A stretch of DNA of 64,000 nucleotides from Ipomoea triloba (taxonomy: Eukaryota; Streptophyta; Magnoliopsida; Solanales; Convolvulaceae): assembly GCF_003576645.1 (NCBI RefSeq), contig NC_044925.1:5352107-5416106 (forward strand). Reading direction: 5' to 3'. The notes under the pieces were generated by a model, which saw only the letters and a program-made list of their open reading frames with translations, did not search any database and was not told where the DNA came from. Both the position numbers and the translations under genes were made by a program. Shown one piece after another: positions 57,338 to 64,000 of the stretch (the stretch's first letter is position 1; every line of letters starts with the position of its first letter).

Positions 57338-59035
57338 AACAGCTTTGATTTTACGATTGAAGGCACGTTCAACTAAACATCGAAAACGCTCAAAAACAGA
57401 ATATATATCTGACTTTAATTTCATAGGAAAATACCAAGTATAACGAGAAAAGTCATCCACAAATAAAACAAAATAACGATAACCCTCAGAAGAGAGTACA
57501 GGAGCAGGGCCCCAAATGTCCGTATAAACTAAATCTAGCACATTCGAACTAACAGAGACAACACGTGGCAATGGGAAACGTGCAGATTTACCCATTTGAC
57601 ACGCAGAACACACAGTATGAGAAGTTTTATTCGACTCACTAACAGAACAAGACTCCAAGACTCGATGTAAAACACGCTGATGCGGATGACCCAAACGATC
57701 ATGCCACGTAGACGCCGAAGCACGAGCAGAAATAAACGCGGAAGGTGAACCAGAAGGAACCGGCAAGGTATAGAGCCCACCGGAACTATTGCCCCGCAAA
57801 AGAATTTCCTTGGTCCGAATATCCTTCACAACAAAGAAGGAAGGGTGAAACTCAAAAAACACCTGATTATCCGACGCAAAGCGCTGAACGGATAATAAAG
57901 AGGCAGAAAGACGGGGAACATGTAAAATATGAGACAACTTAAGAGACCTAGAAGGCGTAGAAATAGAAGCATGACCCACGTTACTAATAAGTAAAGGCGT
58001 ACCGTCACCAACACGTAAAGTGTCGTTACCACCATATTCTTCAGAAGTAGAGAGGGCAGCTATATCAGGTGTGGCATGATGTGTTGCACCAGTGTCAGGC
58101 AACCAGGTATGAGCAGTCACGTTATTCGCCGAATCACCCTGATGAATAAAATTCGCTTGCGGAGAAACAACATAAGGCAACTTGTAACAAGACAAAGCCG
58201 AGTGACCAAATGAACCGCAAATTTGACACTGGATGGAAGAGCCTCTGCCACGGCCTCTCCCACCGCCACGTGACTGGCGACCTCCCTGAGCAGCGAAAGC
58301 CGCCGGTGCAGCACCTCCAGGCAATGCGTAATCATCACCGGCGATGAAGTCTTGCGCGCCCAGCAAGTCAGCAAGCTCAAGGAGCGTCACCGGATGTCCT
58401 CGAACCGCCAGCGAAGAGGTGACACCCTTGAACTCCGGTCGAAGGCCGCGGAACACGTACAGGTTCTGTTCTTCCAGCGTTACCTTCCGGCCGGCGAGAG
58501 CTAAATCTTCAACAATAAGCCGAGCTCGCCCGAGATACTCTGCCGTCGACGAATCTCCTTGCCGGAGACCATGGAGTTGGCTAAGCAAGTGAAGTTGGCG
58601 GGATTGAGAGGCGGAAGCGAGGGACTGCTCAATGGCATCCCACAACTCCTTCGATGTCCGACAGCCGACGGCGATGGAGAGCACCTCCTCGGACAGCGAA
58701 GAAACCAGGAGAGACAGCAACCCTTGATCACGGCGAGACCACGCAACAAACGCCGGATTCCGAACGCGGGCAGCAGCAGCGGACGAGGTAGCAGCAGACA
58801 CGGCAGGGAGGAACTCCTCCGGGCAAGGACACGATCCATCAACAAGATCAATGAGATCATGGCCACGTAGAAACGGGAGAACCTGAGTACGCCAAAACAA
58901 AAAATTGCGGTGGTTGAGTTTGATGCTAATGTAGTGATGAGCAGAAGAGAGCGACGACACGGGAGCCGGCGCCGCAGAACTCACAGCAACATCTGAAACG
59001 GTCCGCTCAGAGGCAGAGCCGTCATTCGTAGCCAT
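57338..59035 (-). pseudogene. Partial copia gag-pol, open but truncated
   Basis: ATG at 59,035. Gag starts with a Ser/Ala-rich leader and an ISIKLNHRNFLFWRTQVLPF-like core. A zinc knuckle CX2CX4HX4C follows a Gly/Arg-rich stretch, then protease DTGAT. The integrase zinc-binding region (WHDRLGHPH ... CSACQMGK) and first catalytic Asp (TDIWGP) are present. Unlike the element at 3,711 there are no stops in about 560 codons, so decay is by truncation only. The frame runs a further 17 codons past the N before a stop, but those do not belong to integrase. Confidence 0.9.
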
Positions 59036-59060
59036 GGGAACAAGAACGAAACCCTAGCGA

Positions 59061-59069
59061 CTGATACCA
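59061..59069 (-). other. Primer binding site of the truncated copia element
   Basis: TGGTATCAG on the minus strand directly follows the LTR end ...CTCATC, as in the complete element. Confidence 0.8.
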
Positions 59070-59270
59070 GATGAGAACAATTATGTTTGTATTAGAGTTC
59101 ACAAAATATAACTGTAGGAATACAAGAGTATATATACAAGAGAATCATAAGTAAACTAGGACTGAGAATCATAAGTAAACTAGGACTGAGACTTATAGTA
59201 TGACTCTATTATGTAGAGTCCTAATAGTTATGGATAATATAGTTAGGTAGAGATCCTTTCATCCTTTGCA
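59070..59270 (-). repeat. 5' LTR of the truncated copia element
   Basis: On the minus strand it starts TGCAAAGGATGAAAGGATC and ends GTTCTCATC at the primer site. It has a TATATATAC promoter-like stretch (about 59,128-59,137) and a perfect 24 bp tandem repeat (59,140-59,163 and 59,164-59,187). The start is inferred from the TG dinucleotide, since there is no second LTR to compare. Confidence 0.65.
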
Positions 59271-59507
59271 CGTTAAAAATAAAAAATAGAACTGCACGTA
59301 ATAAACTGTTATTATTTTTTTATTTAATTATTTTATTTTATTTGTTAAAAAATAAAAACAAAAACAAAAAGAAGATATATGATGTAGACAATACACGTAT
59401 ACTTCCACACAAAGTCAAAATAACAAATACAGTATGAGATAATATCTCAATTATAACATTCAGTATGTATGAGTTTATAAGCGCACCATAGGCCATAGCT
59501 AGGGTGG

Positions 59508-59513
59508 TTTATT
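59508..59513 (-). terminator. Polyadenylation signal of the germin-like gene
   Basis: AATAAA on the minus strand, 68 bp past the stop codon. Confidence 0.6.
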
Positions 59514-59580
59514 TATTAATATTAATAATTATGTATCTAGTGAAGGAAGAACCTTCAATGTGTACCAGCTTAATTCAATT

Positions 59581-60424
59581 CTAGTTGTTGTCATACCAAA
59601 ATTGTGATTGAAGATATTGAATCACTTTGTCATCAACTTGGAAAGCTTTAGTGAGAACATCAGGATTGATTGGTGGATCAGAACCAAAGACAGCATTGGC
59701 AATAGTAATCACTCCTGGATTTTGGCTACTCAGACCAGCAAATGCAACAGCTTGAGTTTTTCCTATGTTGAATTGGAAATGAATGAGACCTTCTGGGAAT
59801 ACAAAAACATCTCCGGGATATAATGTCTTTGTAAAAAGCTTGTTCTTCATTCCTGGTGGTGGGTTAGAAAGAACGAACCCAACGTAGAGGGTGCCCTCCA
59901 AGACAGCAAGGACTTCAGTTGCTCTAGGGTGGGTGTGAGGAGGATTCAGACCATAGGGTGCAAAATCAATACGAGCCAATGAAATGCCGAGAGTATTTAG
60001 ACCTGTTATATTGGCCACATTCACGGTTGAGACCTTAGAACCAAGCGGATTTGACGTGTCTCCAGGCTTATTAAGGCCCCGAAAAAGGAAGTCATCAGCA
60101 TTGACATCATCCGGATTCTTGCAAAACTTTCCATTCACGAACACTGCAAACACAAATAAAGAAACAAAAAGGGTTGCGTTACAATAAATACTACATATCA
60201 TGGTTGAAGTAAATTTAATGTACTATATATACTATAACACTATAGAAACTTAGCCTATCAAAAGAAAATGGTTTGAGACAGTTTATTTGGATATACTTAC
60301 AAACATCCTTGGGATCATCAATTGCAACACAAAAATCCTGCAAAGGATCGGGATCTGATGCATTGGCAAATGAAGATGCCAAAGCCATAACGCCAATGGC
60401 GACCAAAAGAAACCTAAGAGCCAT
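59581..60424 (-). CDS. Germin-like protein (subfamily 1), secreted cupin
   Basis: Two exons, 60,424-60,301 and 60,143-59,581, joined across a GT-AG intron of 157 bp; 228 residues, normal for germin-like proteins. A signal peptide spans residues 1-22 (cleavage before [10 protein letters not shown]). Cys32 and Cys49 would form the conserved disulfide. The Mn-binding ligands of the cupin are present: His111, His113 and Glu118 in HTHPRATEV, and His163 in [11 protein letters not shown] glycosylation site is at Asn86. Family members are apoplastic hexameric glycoproteins, some with oxalate oxidase or superoxide dismutase activity linked to defence; the sequence does not decide the activity. There are no coding defects, and both TATA and AATAAA are in place, so it is probably functional. 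Confidence 0.95.
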
Positions 60425-60499
60425 GTTTAGCAGAGAAGAATAGAGTAAGAGAAGCTAAAACTTGTTGAGGTGGTGAGGAACTAAGCATGGGAGGGGTGG

Positions 60500-60510
60500 C
60501 TATTTATAGG
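60500..60510 (-). promoter_or_regulatory. TATA box of the germin-like gene
   Basis: CCTATAAATAG on the minus strand, 76 bp upstream of the ATG, giving a short leader of about 45 bp. Confidence 0.75.
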
Positions 60511-60529
60511 CATGTCTTCTGAGACTTAG

Positions 60530-61415
60530 TCACCAATTTATAGGTATAATGTAGAAATAGTATTTTTACGGGATTACTAATTCAATTCCTTTTACTTGAA
60601 GCCTTATTGTGTTTTTGAAATTTTGTAATCTCTCATCACCAACTACAAGAATTGAATAAACATCATGTGTACGTACTACAGTGAACTCTTCGAATTGGTC
60701 ATTTGTTAACATGTTGGAACTACTCCTTCTCCAACTCCCAAAATTCATTTTATTAGTTGTTAAGTATGTTGTATGTAGATTACTCTTAATCACAAAGTGA
60801 GACACCCTAATAAAAAACAATGTTTTGAATTCATTGCGAGTAATCCAATAGTTTCGAAATCATGACCTTCTCGTTACAAGTTTGTATAAATGTATAATTA
60901 GTTATCCTGGTTGGGGTTACCCCCAACTCATCTTATGTTTTAGTGGCCAACCGCCTAGAATTTTGGCGAAATCTCCGTTCTAGAAGGTCGGTCGACTAGG
61001 TCGCGACGGACTAGCTAGGCAGTTGTCTAGGAGGCCTAAGTGGGCGTCTTGGCCGCGCAGGCTAGCTATTTTTTTGTGTTTTTTTTTATAAATTGGTTAT
61101 TTTGCTCAAACTGATGCCATTTTTAGTTAAATAACTAAATTGTTCAAATCGGTAGCAAACCCAAAGAAATGCAATAAAAATTTTTGAAATCAGGTACTCT
61201 AATATTAGTACTTTGTGAGTTGTGACTTTTTGTTGTGTTTTGATTCGAAACCAAATGTTTTTAGGTTAATACTTAATATTTTAGTACTAACTATTAAAGT
61301 ATTAAATAGTTAATAATTACTAAGTCTTAATTTAAATAAAAAAAAAACTTTTATCAAAATTTAAAAAAAAAAAAAAAAAAGGACGCCTAAGCGCCTAGCG
61401 ATTTTTGCAACCTTA
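60530..61415. other. Intergenic DNA with a degenerate repeat
   Basis: No gene. Around 60,950-61,060 and 61,380-61,415 the sequence has CTAGGCGG- and GGACGCCTAAGCGCCTAG-type motifs, reminiscent of plant repeats with CGCCTAGGCG ends, so 60,950-61,415 may be one old element. Confidence 0.4.
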
Positions 61416-61417
61416 GG

Positions 61418-61610
61418 TAGTGGTGGCGGTGGTGATACACTGGTAGCGGTGGCAGTGGTGGTGGTGGTAGACTCGTAGCGATGGCGGTGGTGGTAGTGAT
61501 GGTGTAGTAGTGATGTTGGTGGTGTGGTGGTGGCGGTGACGATGATGGTGTGGCCATGTTGGGGTGTTGGTGTTGGCAGTGATTACGGTGTATTAGTAGT
61601 AGTAGTAGTA
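61418..61610. repeat. (GGT)n-rich imperfect trinucleotide tract
   Basis: GGTGGCGGTGGTGAT-type repeats for nearly 190 bp, passing into (AGT)n and (AAT)n. This explains the Pro/His-rich frame on the minus strand. Confidence 0.85.
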
Positions 61611-61639
61611 TTATAATAATAATAATAATCATCTTAAAA

Positions 61640-61880
61640 TTAACTTTAAAAAAGAAGATATAGTGAAGATAGAGAGATGAGAAAATAAAGAATCTGAAAA
61701 ATGACTTTTGACTAAAAAAATTAGGAAGACATTTTTTGCCAAATTAAACTTTTTTCTTTGAAGATAATGAATATTTTTCTTTGACTTCATTTTCTTTGAG
61801 GACCCAAACACTGGAAAATTTAAAAAATGACTTTCGAAAGTCATTTTCCGAGTTTAATTTCCAAATGGACCCTTAGTTCA
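61640..61880. mobile_element. MITE-family segment, inverted relative to 42,958
   Basis: AAAATGACTTTCGAAAGTCATTTTCCGAG followed by TTTCCAAATGGACCCTTA mirrors the end at 42,958. GAGGACCCAAACACTGGAAAA lies just inside, and AAAATGACTTTTGAC at the left may be the opposite arm. Confidence 0.6.
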
Positions 61881-62609
61881 TGAGCAACCTATTAAGGCTG
61901 TGGCTAGTAGCAAAAGTTTTGAACTTGTTACCTGCTCTAATAATAATTATCAAGACAAAGTTTTTATCACTAGTCTAAAAAGTAAGGACACAACTTTATT
62001 TTCTTATACTTGCGTAGCAATCAATGTCACGTTTTAGATGTTGAACTCGACTCTCCAAGTCATTACTCAATACAACTAAAATTGTCACAATCTTACAAAA
62101 TTAATACTATATTTTGCAATAATGTTTTACTAGGGATAAATCATCCATGCATTATTTACAACGAGTTATGAAACATTCAAGCGGCCACCTAGAAGAAACA
62201 TTCATAATTGGTGGTTTTTGAAAGTCCACCAAATGTTATACTTACCCATTTGAAAATATTGCAGCACGTGATGACATGCATCAAAGTAAATCCTTGAAAT
62301 ATGATTATATATGTTTGAAAATAGAGTTAGGCATTAAGGTTGCATTGCGTAGGGATCAGGTATAATGTGCTTAATTTTCTAGGATCGATTTTTCCTTATA
62401 TATACTCCGTAATATTTATTGCAATAACTTTTATATCGTCTTATACAACTTTTATTTTTTTAAGAGTAATACTACATTACTCATAATTTTTACTTCCTTA
62501 GATAACAAAATTTGATTAGTTACTTTTATATTTGATTAATAGATAAATTTATATTTTAACATTAGATGTAGTTGGTCAATTCACAGTAACTAATGAATTA
62601 AAAGAATTT

Positions 62610-62740
62610 TTTTCTAGTACTACTGACTCTGTTACAATATAGTATCTATTCATAATTACTTTCTTGACCTACTAAAGCACAAGAATCAGCATTATCTCCA
62701 CTGAGGCTCGAACCCTCTTAATCGAGCTCGTCGCACAAGA
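62610..62740 (-). mobile_element. SINE copy on the minus strand
   Basis: The minus strand shows GGTTCGAGCCTCAGTGGAGA (B box), TTGTGCTTTAGTAGGTCAAGAAAG, ATGAATAGATACTATATTGT and CAGTAGTACT followed by an A-run. The 5' end is not delimited. Confidence 0.75.
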
Positions 62741-63812
62741 TCTTCCTAATGCGATTTACCTTTCTTATGGGGTTTGTATGCTATTGCACAAAATCAAAGT
62801 ATATATACGTATTTAATACACACCTTCAAGTAATAATTGTGGGTTTCTTATCACCCAAAAAAATAAAAAATCTAATGTTGACCTCTCCTATTTCCTAACA
62901 ACTATTTTGACGCATATAACCCCATTTGGATTGGTACATACTAAGTCAAGTTAACTAATCTTATACTACAATTTAATAAAGTTCAGTCTTCTAATACAAC
63001 TAAAGTCAAATATCATGTTATATATGGATAGGGACACCTGTGTCTAATGTCCAAAAATATTTTATATTTATCCTTTCCGAGTTTCCACACCTGCTTCTGT
63101 TTAATTTTTAATGAAATTTATTCCACTACTTTTAAATCACAAATGCATATTTTAAAAAAAATATTCAATTATTTATTCAATTTTTAATTTTTATATATTT
63201 ATTTTTAATTATTTCACTACTCACTAGTACTCGTGTTTAAGTTCTCAGCATTGATTGAATTAAAGAATTGAAAGCTTCAAGTATCTAAATAAATAGCTTT
63301 TTTTTTTCAAAAATAAAAAAATAAAAAAAATAGCTTGGACTACAAGTCTCCAAATGTTGTGATAACAATTAAGCTAAGTAAGCTTGGTCAGAGGGTGGAG
63401 ATTTCATAAATTAAATATCCACTACTAAGTCAAATAATCTTTGCAGTTCATATACTATACTCTCTACTAGGATTATTTTCTTTATTATCATTTTTTATGT
63501 TAGAAATGATAATATTTTATTTTATTGGTTTAAAAAATAGATTATACAAAAAGTACTAAAACAAAAGGCTTCATTCACTTAACTATCCCTTTCGAACCCA
63601 TTTTTAACATCAATCAATATTAAGTTATTAACTCAACTTTTTAAATTACACATGTTATCCCAATCAGCACAAACTTGTTGTTAACCTGTTAAAGATGCTA
63701 ATTTACTCTTCTTTTTTTTCGAGTTCATAGATAAATTTAGAGCTTATTTGAGTTCAGTGGCGTAATTGCTATCCCAAATAAGTCAATGGCTTATTTGTAC
63801 CTTTTCCCTTTA
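62741..63812. other. AT-rich intergenic DNA
   Basis: No gene or bounded repeat seen. Confidence 0.5.
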
Positions 63813-64000
63813 AGGCTGTGTTTGGAAACTCAGAAAATGATTTCCAGAAATCATTTTCCGGGTTTTCAGTGTTTGGCAAGTGAGGGGAAAATGGGGTCAA
63901 TGGAAAATAAGGCTTCAGTCAACGGAAAATGGAGTCACTTTTCTGAAAAAATGACTTTCGAAAATTTTTTCCGGAACTTTACCATTCTCATTTGCGTCGT
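63813..64000. mobile_element. MITE-family element running off the window end
   Basis: GGCTGTGTTTGGAAACTCAG, AAATGATTTCCAGAAATCATTTTCC and later AAAATGACTTTCGAAAA belong to the same family as 42,958-43,130 and 61,640-61,880. The right end lies outside the window. Confidence 0.6.

Larger units (their letters stand above)
57338..59270 (-). mobile_element. Truncated copia element (Ale-like), 5' half
   Basis: It has a 5' LTR (59,270-59,070 on the minus strand), primer binding site, gag, protease and the N-terminal part of integrase. The element stops at the single N at 57,337, after which unrelated repeat DNA follows. There is no reverse transcriptase, RNase H or 3' LTR. It is a different family from the element at 3,711 but of the same lineage. 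Confidence 0.88.

Noticed and set aside
61387..61632. Pro/His-rich minus-strand frame
   Set aside because: Translation of the GGT-rich trinucleotide tract.

Overview
The window looks like nuclear DNA of a dicot plant. It is strongly AT-rich, its genes are interrupted by GT-AG introns, the proteins are plant-specific (a plant inositol transporter, CC-type glutaredoxins, a germin-like protein), and the space between genes is packed with retrotransposons, SINEs and fold-back DNA transposons. An asterid such as Convolvulaceae is my impression from the repeat style, not something the sequence proves. There are only four convincing host genes in 64 kb; most short open frames are homopolymer, microsatellite or transposon translations.

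Layout. 0-8.2 kb is retrotransposon territory: a 2.84 kb solo LTR with a perfect CTCAC duplication, then a complete but heavily stop-ridden Ty1/copia element (165 bp LTRs, TTAGG duplication). 8.4-14.9 kb holds a five-exon inositol transporter gene on the minus strand, whose introns contain a hAT MITE and fold-back elements. 15-23 kb carries Mutator-type MITEs with intact 9-10 bp duplications, a second copy of the hAT MITE, and a broken second copia family interrupted by a 25 N gap. 23-33 kb contains fold-back elements, a SINE family (some copies with 15-17 bp duplications), a Mutator-like element carrying a minisatellite, and a Stowaway-like element.

Two CC-type (ROXY) glutaredoxin genes, 33,467-33,889 on plus and 56,134-56,505 on minus, face each other across 22 kb. 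Between them lie a nested transposon complex (CACTA element and Mutator-type MITE inside an older fold-back, 39.4-41.5 kb) and an unusual 11.9 kb structure (43,248-55,106): inverted arms of about 1.7 kb flank 8.5 kb of amplified direct and inverted modules, including a higher-order repeat of about 2.34 kb. A promoter block of the minus-strand glutaredoxin gene recurs 3.4 kb upstream of the plus-strand one, which suggests that the plus-strand promoter has been split by inserted DNA.

57.3-59.3 kb is a truncated second copia element of the same kind as the first, ending at a single N. 59.6-60.4 kb is a two-exon germin-like protein gene with clear TATA and AATAAA signals. The last 3.5 kb is intergenic with SINE and MITE copies. 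The host genes do not form a functional pathway. Their shared theme is local duplication and transposon remodelling, above all at the glutaredoxin pair.
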